This document shows, piece after piece, positions 10,601 through 19,196 of a stretch of 64,000 nucleotides of DNA (position 1 is its first letter; the number at the start of each line of letters is the position of its first letter). The notes below the pieces were generated by a model that searched no databases, was not told the origin of the DNA, and saw nothing but the letters and a program-made list of their open reading frames with translations. The translations under genes were made by a program, and so were the position numbers. Source of the DNA: Astrothelium macrocarpum. Lineage: Eukaryota > Ascomycota > Dothideomycetes > Trypetheliales > Trypetheliaceae. Location of the stretch: contig JAGEMR010000118.1 in assembly GCA_021030915.1 (NCBI GenBank), positions 28,473 through 92,472 on the forward strand. Direction: 5' to 3'.

Positions 10601-12310
10601 AATGTAACTCGTCGTAGCACCGACAACTTTACCACCGACGACAGCAAAAGCACAACAGGCAGTGCCCCAACCGCCGGCACCATCTCCCTAGAAGACGAGC
10701 ACACACACGCCCGAGCACCATCCCGCCTCGACCACACCGACGCCGAAGACACCGACATCGGCTCCAAAGGCCACATCACCGACATTGAAGGCGAAGCCAG
10801 CGACACGGAACCCCTGACCTTCGACGACCTCGACGCGTCCCAAACCCTCGCGGACGGCCACCCGATCCTGTCCTCGGACGACGCCCGCCTGGATCTCGAG
10901 CTCGACCTCCCGAAGCACGAGAAGACATCCCTCATGAAGATGCTGACGAGCTTCTGGTCGGAGCGGTCCGCCAGCGGCTGGATGCCGCTCGAGTACCCGC
11001 TCATCCCCACCGAGCACGTATGGACCGACTCGGACATCATCGTGCGCGAGGACGAGCCCAGCTGCATCATTGCGCTTGCGCTGTCCAGCCCGGACTACCA
11101 GACGAAACTGCTGCGGTTTCGGAAGGTGCATGCGGACCATGTTGAGGAGAGGCGGCGGCGCAGCAGTGGGGGTGTTGGTGGTGGGGATGGCGATGGTGGT
11201 GTTGGCGATGTGGAACTGCAGGGTAGAGATCATCAGTTGGCGGGTAGTGGGGAGTATGAGGATGCGATTTTAGAGAGGTCGTTGTTGGGTGATACGGGCA
11301 CGAATATGAAGTATTCGTTTCAACATGGGAGTGTCAAGGCGCAGTGTAAGATTTTTTATGCCGAGTCGTTTGATGCGCTGCGTAGAAAATGTGGAGTGGC
11401 GGATCGGTTCATCGAGTCCATGTCGCGGTGCTTGAAGTGGGATTCGAAGGGGGGAAAGACGAAGTCTTTGTTCCTGAAGACGCTGGATGATCGATTCGTG
11501 CTAAAGTCGCTGTCGAAGGTCGAGATTGACCATTTCACCAAGTTTGCGCCGGATTACTTTTCGTTCATGGCTGAGACGATGTTTCATGGGATGCCATCGG
11601 TTATTGCGAAGATGTTTGGCCTTTTCCATGTGGTCATTAAGAATCCTGCGACTGGCGTGGAGTTTAACTGGTTTTTGTTGGTAATGGAGAATCTGTTCTA
11701 CGATCGCCAATTGACGAGACGATTTGATCTGAAGGGCTCAATGCGGAACCGGAAAATCGAGAGCACGGGCGAGAAGGATGAAGTGCTTCTCGATGAAAAT
11801 CTTGTAGAGACGATTTTTGAGTCGCCGTTGTTCGTTCGTGAACATTCCAAAAAGCTTCTCAAAGCCAGCGTTTACAACGATACTCTATTTCTATCGAAGC
11901 AGAATGTCATGGATTACAGTCTCATGGCTGGCATTGACGACCAGCGCCGGGAAATGGTCGTTGGTATCATTGGTATGTTTTGGATTCTTCATTGTCTCCA
12001 CCTCCCTTCTGTTGAATCATATCGCATACTGATAACTTCTGATATAGATTGTATCCGTACATACACCTGGGACAAGAAGCTGGAATCCTGGATCAAAGAT
12101 CGCGGCAAGAACAAGCCAACCATTACAAGTCCCAAGGACTACCGGAACCGCTTTCGTGTTTCCATTTCCAATTATTTCCTGCAGGCCCCCAACTGTTGGC
12201 ATCAGTTTCAAGCGCAGCAGATGCATCACCAGCAGCCAGTACGGCTCGAGACGAAGATGGAAACAAATGAAGAGACCGAAGCTGAGGCTGAACCGGTGAC
12301 CAATATTTGA
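4634..12310 (+). CDS. FAB1: 1-phosphatidylinositol-3-phosphate 5-kinase Fab1 (PIKfyve)
   Basis: Fab1 makes PI(3,5)P2 on vacuole and endosome membranes. Two exons, 4634-11972 and 12048-12310, give about 2,533 residues, normal for the family. A FYVE zinc finger sits near residues 444-505 (RRKHHCRICG core and paired Cys). A CCT/TCP-1-like chaperonin domain follows near 885-1120, then a Cys-rich CCR segment near 1305-1500, and a C-terminal PIP-kinase domain near 2220-2530 with FVLKSLSK (ATP lysine), DLKGSMRNRK and NVMDYSLMAGID. The 75 bp intron has no stop and keeps frame, so a naive call would insert 25 residues into the conserved GIIDCIRTYTWDKKLE block. Codons around 10.68-11.2 kb are unusually GC-rich, and a Gly/Arg-rich insert precedes the kinase. 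Confidence 0.97.
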   Translation: MATKLPPDAPSPSSSSTRLPLVGRVSRRGSLASLYSPASLDKDKLAQTLDQIHSSASQSQALTTFHEFASPPSSSSTGDGKTFADDIQGGLSGLYTKFRASVSAAKDVVAPSSPSKSVVNGNGAPKGPPISRNLKPPKRLNPDVSSPVVVSTSSSRIQSPIDSRLGDIKIQNPNPADALHRALLNEGITTDSASSISSHGNDGMSMSLDGTRLSLATDGREQHIRESSLKSESGSTQLPAYGKHARPLSAEHEGLSETLSTGATLVKEHQTNLSRLSNGLRQDSGVEPKPRGRPKVSVTSTDGEDMVAVNDFEKTSLEEKPVYPQQRTMSSDKIGGYRHPEKGAPALNEVTMKSPPFSFPPLEDSLDPEQNQDRPPMLQISQSHLPGFQPSTASSADGTELGSASTVSKRILPESPSLEEHVRKSHIHQQPNSPGRKKLLDKRFWMKDENAKDCFYCGDTFSTFRRKHHCRICGQIFDAKCTSLLPGRLFGQSSTVRICRPCEKIISGNDDDSSNVSESENESHTNAEYKQIPYPRGGASGDGRPRSSRDYRGFQVQHDHQNMATPVMGIPVSRRTGDNRRSSAILEFEGQPMLARPSSSRSLRSISGRPRSSSHKRHYSRHQHVKSWRSNDEKAPFQRNPGEEPNKRAGLLAFHNDSIIDPDLAPFMSDDNSSGDDESTIFTTMEKGSPNMPNNENDRNALSGLLAGLRKGRSRAGERSNALSNLGTRDADSASLGGRPVPRHQRRRNLSAGSLSHSNRPSPKRSKSNSLLRSFGLGAGDIPGGSPLTLQSLAGSGPGLSKLKRSSSMRGSRAPAMELNAASMQHVRRLLKQMLRDAEISRVHHWENALIPILLQCTDDVDPNVQSGDDIDIRHYVKLKKAPGGSPGDTSYVSGVVFTKNVALKSMPRSIMTPRIMIVSFAIEYARHHQHFMSLEPVIAQEREYLKNVVSRIKALQPKVLLVQRSVSGLALQFLNEANIAVVYNIKESVLNAVSRCTQTRIISSIDRLAIEPTHLGKCESFDVKTYVHDGIKKSYIYISGCEPRLGCTIVLRGAKKHHLQRLKAITEFMCYVVYNLKLETSLMRDEFISIPSTIVSETLSPTACSDHKCQQTALLAFPAEEKGADSKMNSTIGHVPQDEEHESVNTTDSVAHALQPTTTTSSTEKDAFHRADEEPIPDDVPPPSYYSDMVEKHKTRVLSSSPFVQFMLPYLLMRSREQERRLAHLKRLRDEYDPNRHESEEHQSTQKFELVKPEMVHGPLQRASKGVREFLFAVYDSEFEKAMHFYVTQKRQWESYITANVNLFDPLAHQNIAVLYSLVSTITSVPCAGPGIIALGFYGDHEYDSDGIFDADCTLGQYVEDLCYGASDVCKANGCGKRMYDHHRQYVHGDGQVSVFVEKYPSKFKGLEQTILMWSVCRICAQETQVIPMSENTWRYSFGKYLELSFWSSPLHARAGVCPHDIHRNHVRYFGLQNIALRLQYDSVLLYEVVVPRPTITWKVDHDLGVKNEQYIKFQERLNRFMTSVKARLEGINVESVAGEKADACAAELDRLLKRANEDHDFLTRKLQDKYMNAKFYEVIPMNRAVRAMWEKALEWDDAFVAFEHDFFPSEKDIRRLAALQLKRLFIERSSSASSLTSLEDPDTDTETPNEKGLQVNEKGIPAGHMSVEKARDMMTSVVEEDSAATKSTQQSEDSPTKSRASGDSHVSSIPEAIEELPSATPQMHAVEREEVRHLDLAVPSSAPGNAPSTASIQDTLSSPTSISPQTTRDSRVSLDSPVMQPSPLDKSVVERLEQLENENDASQLQTVAESKIPRLADNHKRRSFGAPAPPLLRALSHPVKSLHKEGNNASTTGIALSSGPVTAALSNLQAENPSQAPSMIKSTEHTFTDRIGTNTIKAGKLLTQSLIPRSIHGKRFESKVSTLAKHFEQLSREFEKERLKERKQRTARNRQSRLYPIASSKPVVEVYKDAKEALQDKDPADDEPTNTNVTRRSTDNFTTDDSKSTTGSAPTAGTISLEDEHTHARAPSRLDHTDAEDTDIGSKGHITDIEGEASDTEPLTFDDLDASQTLADGHPILSSDDARLDLELDLPKHEKTSLMKMLTSFWSERSASGWMPLEYPLIPTEHVWTDSDIIVREDEPSCIIALALSSPDYQTKLLRFRKVHADHVEERRRRSSGGVGGGDGDGGVGDVELQGRDHQLAGSGEYEDAILERSLLGDTGTNMKYSFQHGSVKAQCKIFYAESFDALRRKCGVADRFIESMSRCLKWDSKGGKTKSLFLKTLDDRFVLKSLSKVEIDHFTKFAPDYFSFMAETMFHGMPSVIAKMFGLFHVVIKNPATGVEFNWFLLVMENLFYDRQLTRRFDLKGSMRNRKIESTGEKDEVLLDENLVETIFESPLFVREHSKKLLKASVYNDTLFLSKQNVMDYSLMAGIDDQRREMVVGIIGMFWILHCLHLPSVESYRILITSDIDCIRTYTWDKKLESWIKDRGKNKPTITSPKDYRNRFRVSISNYFLQAPNCWHQFQAQQMHHQQPVRLETKMETNEETEAEAEPVTNI

Positions 12311-12782
12311 TCCCATTTTCATTCCAGTTGTTGGCGTAAGTTATCGAACTCTATTGCATAGGCGGCATTGAATGAGCACATGTATCATGCATTGAGCGAC
12401 GGTGGCGTTTTGAACTTGCATTAAGGCAATGGCTATGATGGGACGGTGCATGAGTTACGTTTACGAGGAACGAATTACCCACAGATTCAACGGACACTTT
12501 AGTAGTGTAGATGCAACTCTAATGAAAAGCAATTGTTTGAAGCTTAACCTTGCACTTGACATTTTGTGCGTCGCAGTCAACATTAAGGGATTGGAGCTCC
12601 TCTATTTGTGCCTATCGACAAGAATCTCACCGTCAGTTGCGAGCTTTTCCAACCATGCAGTGACCAGACGTTACATATGTATTCGGACAAATTGGCGAGA
12701 AAAAAAGTAATTGCAGCGTAAGGGATGTGTGTAGGTATTAGATTTTTGTTTGTCTATACTGGTGGTGCTGGAGCGTGGTTGC
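12311..12782. other. Intergenic between converging genes
   Basis: Shared 3' region of FAB1 and the mitochondrial carrier gene (472 bp). I see no coding or RNA feature. Confidence 0.5.
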
Positions 12783-14132
12783 TCATGCCAAAAGAATATC
12801 GTATCCATCCTTTTCGATCTTCGCAGCATCTACATCTATTCCATATTTTCTTCTAACAATCTCGAAAACGATTAAACCTGCACTGGTGCTGGGTATCTGA
12901 CGGATACTACTTGCCCAAAAGTCTTTGTATAGCCACTTTGTCCAACCGCCAAAACGACGTGCTTGAATATCACATTGTTCGAAAGTCTTTTTGTAAGCAC
13001 TCCAATACAGTCTCAGCACGTCGATGCGCCGCTTTTGCAGTCTACACTGGTAGTCTAACGATTCTAGCCGCTCAAAATGAACGTTTTGCAACTCTGTCAG
13101 GGGATATTGTATGGCTTGCTGTGAAATCGAGGCAGCAACACCAGCCAACAATAGAAACGATGGCTCTAAAAGATAGTGGGGTTTGACGGCAGGACGACCG
13201 GTTTTGCTATCCTTGACAACGTTTGCTTGAGCCAAGGATACGTTGGTGCTGCCCTGGTATTCGTAGAATCGCTGGAGGAAAGCGTGATAACCTTGAGACT
13301 TGACAAACTCAAATGTCGAGAAGAACACACCATATCCTAGACTGTCCTTTGCAAACGAGAGTGTCCATCCGGCGAAGATGCCTCTGACGCCAATATCACG
13401 AAGTTTGTCGCCAGCATACTGCCACATGCTTTTGTAGTGCCCTTCGAGCATCTCCCTGGTGCTGAAGCGCACTTGAATAGCGTCGAGTGGAGCAGCTACA
13501 ACAGATTGCACGGTCCCAGCCAAGAATCCGGCAGTAAATGTTGCACTTAGAGGTGGGGGAGGATATACTCGCTTCGAGACATGAGACGCTGGTTCATACA
13601 AAGCCCCCAAGCCCTGAAGGTAGGAGGTGTAAAGAACTGCACCGACGCTCAAGTTTGCCATCAAAGGTGGAAGGACCTGTTTTGGGATAAAATCCCAGCC
13701 ATGACTTTTGACTGCATGGAGCAACAATCCCGGTGTCGTGGTTCGCCAAGACCAGCCTTGGTTACTTTGGGCGCGAGGGTTTATGGCTCTCGCGTATGCC
13801 ATGTAGTCTATCCGCGTTCTAAAGAAAGCCTTCGCTGGGGCTCGAAAATAGAATGCTATCATTTGGGCTGTGATGGCGCGGGTGCCAGCCGCTGAAGCGC
13901 CTGTAGCAGCATGATTCTTCGGCTTCTTTCGAAAGGCATCTTGATCCACTGAGCCGGGATCGACATAAAGACTGGTGAGCTGATTCGGAGTGTCTCCGTC
14001 GGCTTTTGGCATATCCTCCCTTCGAAGGCTGCCTATCGTAGTCGCGACATTTGGGTGAGTCACACAAAGATAGAACGATCCGGATAAAGCGGAATGAAAC
14101 GCTTGACCAAGGGCACTTGTGATCTCCAACAA
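12783..14132 (-). CDS. Mitochondrial carrier (SLC25) family protein, divergent
   Basis: Single exon of 449 residues, longer than the usual 300 for the family. One clear carrier signature is visible, AAPLDAIQVRF near residue 215, followed by a segment with GIFAGWTLSFAKDSLGYGVFFSTFE that matches the matrix helix and even-numbered membrane helix of a repeat. A weaker PLTELQNVHFERL near residue 342 looks like a third, degenerate repeat. The first repeat is hard to recognise and the N-terminal 70 residues lack obvious carrier features. It probably sits in the mitochondrial inner membrane; the substrate cannot be told. It is divergent from SPT16, with 267 bp between starts. Confidence 0.8.
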   Translation of the reverse strand: MLEITSALGQAFHSALSGSFYLCVTHPNVATTIGSLRREDMPKADGDTPNQLTSLYVDPGSVDQDAFRKKPKNHAATGASAAGTRAITAQMIAFYFRAPAKAFFRTRIDYMAYARAINPRAQSNQGWSWRTTTPGLLLHAVKSHGWDFIPKQVLPPLMANLSVGAVLYTSYLQGLGALYEPASHVSKRVYPPPPLSATFTAGFLAGTVQSVVAAPLDAIQVRFSTREMLEGHYKSMWQYAGDKLRDIGVRGIFAGWTLSFAKDSLGYGVFFSTFEFVKSQGYHAFLQRFYEYQGSTNVSLAQANVVKDSKTGRPAVKPHYLLEPSFLLLAGVAASISQQAIQYPLTELQNVHFERLESLDYQCRLQKRRIDVLRLYWSAYKKTFEQCDIQARRFGGWTKWLYKDFWASSIRQIPSTSAGLIVFEIVRRKYGIDVDAAKIEKDGYDILLA

Positions 14133-14253
14133 TCACCGCTGCATCTTAGCAAAGCGATGGTCTTACTTGTGATGGTAGCTTGAGAAAGAACGTCACGCGA
14201 TTATCCTAAAGCAGACGAGACTTAAGCTTACTCTCTCACCGCCCGGCAAAAAG

Positions 14254-14269
14254 AAACGCGGGCGCGTTT
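14254..14269. promoter_or_regulatory. Inverted ACGCG/CGCGT pair upstream of SPT16
   Basis: AAACGCG at 14254-14260 and CGCGTTT at 14263-14269 form a perfect inverted repeat with a 2 bp spacer, about 130 bp upstream of the SPT16 start. Each half contains the ACGCG core of an MBF/MCB site. The regulatory role is inferred. Confidence 0.4.
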
Positions 14270-14399
14270 GTCGATATCCGAGCCTTGGATTCATACGCTT
14301 CTCCTTTGCTCCTCCACTCCGCCTCCATCCTCGATCTCATTCCTCTTTTCCCGATTTCAGCACTTCCAAGGCCATCTCGCAAGGACTTCATCAACAAAG

Positions 14400-17300
14400 A
14401 TGGCCGACGAAGTTCGCATCGACAAGGAAATCTTCCACGACCGCCTCGCCTCGTTCATCTCACAATGGAAGCGATCTGGCGACGCGTTTTTTGGTGGCGC
14501 AAACTCGATTGTCATTCTGGTGGGCAAGGCCGACGAAACTGCCACTTTTCGAAAGAACAATGGCTTTCAGGTTAGTCTTGATTTGCTTGCGCAGCCTGAC
14601 TCTGCGATTATCTGACCTGTCACCTATAGTTTTGGCTTTTAGGCTACGAATTCCCTGCAACGCTCTTCGTCATCACCCAGGAATCTATTCACATAGTGAC
14701 AACAAAGAAGAAAGGTTTGAACTTCAGGCATCACAACTTGGAGCGGAGCTAAGAAGATGAATAGCATCCTATCTCGAGCCACTCAAGGGCGGCAAGACGC
14801 CTGTTGAGCTTCATGTGAGAGGGAAAGACGCAGATCAAAATACGAAGCAGCTAGAGGAATGTGTTGAACTCATCAAGACCGCTGGTGTATGTTACCATCA
14901 CTCACGTTTACTGCCGATAAATGCTAATGATGTATGCAGAAAAAGGTTGGAGTTCTTACAAAAGACACTGCCATCGGACCCTTTGTCGATGAATGGAAAT
15001 CGGCTTTTGGCGATGCCTCGAAAGAGCTTGAAGAAGTGGACATTGCAGCTGCGCTATCATCGGCAATGGCTGTCAAAGATGAAAAAGAATTGCGCGCTAT
15101 TCGAGATGCCTCCCGAGCATCTAGTGGTATTATGAAGGGCTACCTCTCTGACCAACTTGCCTCAACCATCGACTCCGGTGCCAAAATCACCCACAAAGTC
15201 TTTTCTCAGAAAATCTCGAACAAGATTGATGATACCAAATATCTTCAGAGCCTAAAGGTCTCCGCCCAGTTTGATCCCAGTCAACTCGACTGGAATGTTG
15301 TTCCAATCGTTCAGAGTGGAGGAAATTATGATTTCAAGCCATCTGCCGCTGTGGATGACAATAACCTTCATGAAGGCGTTATCATTGCTCAGCTCGGGCT
15401 CAGGTATCTCACTTATAGCTGTGTGCTTGGAAGAACATTTTTGGTGGATCCCAACAAATCTCAAGAATCAGCGTACAAGCTACTTTTATCTGTACACGAG
15501 ACGGTCATCAAAGAAATCCGAGATGGTGTTGCAGCCAAAGACGTATACGTAAAGGCAATGGGCGTTGTCAAGTCCAAGAAACCGGAGTTTGAGAAAAATT
15601 TTGTTTCTAGCGTGGGATACGGTATCGGAATCGAAGGGCGCGACACAACGCTTTCAATGAATGCCAAAAACACCCGAACGCTCAAGGATGGGATGACATT
15701 AAGCATCGTAACCGGCTTTCAGGATATTGAAAATCCAAAACCACAAGACAAGAAGAGTGGGACGTACTCCTTACTTCTTAGCGATACTGTTCGGGTGACG
15801 CGCGGCGAAGCCTTTGTCTTTACTGGCAATGCTCCGTCTGATCTTGAAACAAATGCCTTTTATTTTAAAGATGAAGAAGACTTCCAACAGAAGAAGCCAA
15901 AGAAGGACTCCAAAGTTGGCGGCATTGCGCAAACAAACATTACAAAGACACGTCTTCGAGCAGACAGAAACAAGAATGTGAACGAAGAAAAGGATGCCGC
16001 TCGTCGTGAACACCAGAAAGAATTACATTCAAAGAAACAGAAGCAAGGTCTTGAACGTTTCAAGGAACAGACTGGCAATCTGAATGGTACAGAGGAGAAG
16101 AAGTTTAAGCGCTTTGAATCGTACAAGCGTGACAATCAGCTTCCTCCCAGAGTGAAAGACCTTGTGATTGTTGTGGACCAAAAGAGCTCGACAGTCGTCC
16201 TGCCCATAATGGGTCGTCCTGTTCCATTTCACATCAATACGATCAAGAACGCCAGCCGTACAGATGAAGGAGAATACACATTTCTTCGGATCAATTTCCT
16301 TTCTCCTGGTCAAGGTGTTGGTCGCAAAGATGACCAGCCGTTTGAGGACCCTTCGGCGCAGTTTGTCCGCAGTCTCACGTTCCGATCAAAGGACTTTGAT
16401 CGCATGGAAGACATTACAAATCAAATCACTGAACTCAAGAAGACTGCCGTAAGACGTGAGCAAGAAAAGAAGGACATGGAAGATGTCGTCGAACAGGACA
16501 AACTTGTTGAGATTAGGAGTGAGTACAGAAATTTGTATGACTGTAATATCTTGCTAACAAAGCTTTAGATCGTCGCCCTCACAGGCTTGAACCAATCTTT
16601 ATTCGCCCTGCTATGGATGGAAAGAGACTTCCTGGCTCGATTGAAATTCATCAGAATGGTCTCAGATACCATCATGGAAATGGCTCCCAGAAAGTTGATG
16701 TCCTTTTCAGCAACGTCAAGCATCTATTCTTCCAACCGTCTGCTCATGAGCTGATTGTCATCATTCATGTCCATCTTATTAATCCTATCCTTATTGGCAA
16801 GAAGAAGACCAAAGATGTGCAATTCTACCGTGAAGCTACCGAAATGCAATTCGATGAAACGGGTAACCGCAAGCGTAAACATCGATACGGTGACGAAGAG
16901 GAGTTTGAAGCCGAACAAGAGGAACGACGAAGGAGAGCACAACTCGACAAGGAGTTTAAATCGTTCGCCGAAAAAATATCAGATGCCGGCAAGAGTGACA
17001 ATCTGTCTGTTGACGTTCCTTTCCGTGAGCTAGGATTCAACGGTGTGCCTTCAAGATCAAGCGTCATCGTTCAACCCAGCACCGACTGCCTGGTACAACT
17101 GACTGAGCCACCGTTCTTCGTTGTCTCTCTCGCAGACATTGAAGTTGTCCACCTCGAGAGAGTGCAGTTTGGACTTAAAAACTTTGATATGGTCATCGTA
17201 TTCAAAGACTTCAATCGAACTCCGGTGCATATTAATACTATTCCGGTGGAGAGTCTCGATGGTGTCAAAGACTGGCTGGATTCGGTAGAACTGCCATTCT

Positions 17301-17665
17301 CCGAGGGACCGCTGAACTTGAATTGGGGTCAGATTATGAAGACAGTTACGGCAAATCCACACGAATTCTTCAATGACGGTGGGTGGAGCTTCCTTGCCGC
17401 TGATTCAGATGACGAAGACAAGGAAGAAGAATCAGAGGAAGAGTCGGCATTTGAAATGTCTGAGTCGGAGGTGGCTGCAAGCGACGAGTCGTCTGAGGAT
17501 GACTCTGAGTTTGATGAAGAAGCTTCCGCAGAGGCCAGTGATGACGATGCGTCGGCAGACGACGACGAAGGCGAGGATTGGGATGAGATGGAAGCCAAAG
17601 CCAAGAAGAAGGACCGAGAGAGCGGGCTTGATGATGAAGACCGTGGGAAGAAGAAGAAGCGCTGA
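14400..17665 (+). CDS. SPT16: FACT complex subunit Spt16
   Basis: Spt16 with Pob3 forms the FACT histone chaperone, which loosens and rebuilds nucleosomes during transcription and replication. Five exons (14400-14570, 14630-14714, 14765-14886, 14940-16518, 16569-17665) give 1,017 residues, typical length. All junctions keep phase and restore family motifs such as NGFQFWLLGYEFPATLF and LEPLKGGKTPVE. The N-terminal lobe is a catalytically dead creatinase/aminopeptidase (M24) fold. The middle and PH-like domains follow, including the stretch RPAMDGKRLPGSIEIHQNG. The last 70 residues are an acidic Asp/Glu tail ending in a basic KKKKR, the usual histone-binding and nuclear-targeting end. The first intron begins directly after residue 57. 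Confidence 0.97.
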
Positions 17666-17836
17666 GCCAGCGTGCAATGCATGCACACCATGCATACACC
17701 TGCCTTTGTGCTACTAGAACTTTCTTGTGTACGATAGCCATGCGGATCACGCGCTTAGGAACTTTCACAAGTCAATGATTCTTATCATGAGCAGGCTCCC
17801 CAGCATCATGCAAACACGAGATGATCGGCCAAAGCT

Positions 17837-18685
17837 TTAGAATGGCACATCCATGTCCTCAGCCTTTTCATTCCCATCTATCCCCCTTGACGCATCCTCA
17901 TTCCCACTACCCACCACCTCCTTTATAAACGCAATCAACGGATTCACAAACTGCTTCTGACTACTCGGCAAAAAGTGTCCTCCCGGATGATACACCACCC
18001 TCCCCTCCGTCCGCTCACACGCCTCCACCAACCTCAAACTCCTCACCTCTTCCACCACCGTATCCAAACTCCCCAAAAAATGCAACATCGGCGTCGCAAT
18101 CTTCGGCTCATAAAACCCGCGATACAGCACATTCACCGCGCCAAACCCACTATAGCTCACCGCAAACCTCAACGGCCCATGCCCGCCCCGAAACGCCTCT
18201 TCGTCCAGAAACGCCATCCCCCCCCGCGCCTCCACAGCAGCAAACCCCTCCCGCCGCCCGGGCTCCAGCAAACTCGCCACCATCCCCGCCAGCGCGCCGC
18301 CCTGCGAGAAGCCGATCACGCCGTCGAACGGACCCTCGCGCATCAGCACGTCGGCCACGCGGTGCAGGCCCGCCTCCAAGCCCGCGTACACGAAGGGCTC
18401 CGCCTCGCCCTGCCGCGTCCACCAGCCGTATGCGTCCTCTGCTGATGCCAGGTTGTTGGCGTCGATGTCTGCGCCGGGGATGTCCGGCGGCGCGAGCTTG
18501 ATGGGCGCGGTCGGGTAGTGCAGGGTGATGCCGCCGGGGGGTGGGAAGGCGCGGTGCAGGTGTTTTTCGAGGGCGCGGGTTTTGGAGCGGAATAAGGGAC
18601 CGGATTGGGTGAAGCCGTGGAGCATGAGGAGTTTGAGGGGGCGTGGGGGGGTGGAGGCGGGTTGGGAGGATGATGGGGTGGTCAT
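17837..18685 (-). CDS. FSH1-type serine hydrolase (alpha/beta hydrolase)
   Basis: A 282-residue alpha/beta hydrolase of the FSH1 family. The chain begins with LKLLMLHGFTQSGPLF, the first strand and oxyanion loop. It carries the nucleophile elbow GFSQGG, an acidic residue in LGSLDTVV and the catalytic His in HPGGHFLPSS. I chose the ATG at 18685 because it sits just before the fold; upstream in-frame ATGs at 18763 and 18970 would add an Arg-rich, possibly mitochondrial, leader or an unlikely extension. Family members are cytosolic esterases of poorly known substrate, or thioesterase-like partners of PKSs; position among housekeeping genes favours a general role here. The middle of the gene is unusually GC-rich. 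Confidence 0.88.
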   Translation of the reverse strand: MTTPSSSQPASTPPRPLKLLMLHGFTQSGPLFRSKTRALEKHLHRAFPPPGGITLHYPTAPIKLAPPDIPGADIDANNLASAEDAYGWWTRQGEAEPFVYAGLEAGLHRVADVLMREGPFDGVIGFSQGGALAGMVASLLEPGRREGFAAVEARGGMAFLDEEAFRGGHGPLRFAVSYSGFGAVNVLYRGFYEPKIATPMLHFLGSLDTVVEEVRSLRLVEACERTEGRVVYHPGGHFLPSSQKQFVNPLIAFIKEVVGSGNEDASRGIDGNEKAEDMDVPF

Positions 18686-19196
18686 GGTGGTGTGTGGCGA
18701 GGAGGGGGAGCGTAGGCGATGGCGGGTCAAAGAGTGGAGCGGGTTTAGAACGGCATTGCGCATAGGTTGATGCGAGGGGGGTGAGGATGGAAAGCGAAGA
18801 GCGTTAAAATTAATAGTGATGTGGTAAATGTTAGATTCTCTTGAAGCTGATGGTTGTGAATTCTTATCGATATGTATCCGTGAAAAGTGCATCATTTCAA
18901 AACATACTTCCTGATTCGTCGATCGGCTGCTCCATACAAACTTGCATAGGATGCGTCTCTCCCAATTCACGTTTCATAGTAATATGGATAATTTTTCTAC
19001 TATGAAAAATCTTTGAAGAAACTCATTTTCGATTTTGACAGGAATTGCCTCGCCGGTTGTGGAGTAAAATCGTGCCAAAGCTTGACACGAAAATCTAGAT
19101 ATTTCCTAATCAGGCATAAATGCACAGACCACTTACCCTTTCTGAAGTTTGGGAGAAAGTTGAAATTCAATCCCAAGACTCTTTCTTTTGCTCACT
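18686..19196. other. Divergent promoter region, FSH1-type hydrolase / IPI3
   Basis: About 511 bp between divergent start codons. It is AT-rich around 18780-19100 and has no convincing frame; no specific binding site is claimed. Confidence 0.45.

Noticed and set aside
10688..11233. 181-codon minus-strand frame in FAB1
   Set aside because: Shadow of a GC-rich part of the FAB1 coding sequence; no domain.
17329..17768. Overlapping minus-strand frames rich in Ser opposite the SPT16 tail
   Set aside because: Complement of Asp/Glu codons of the acidic tail.
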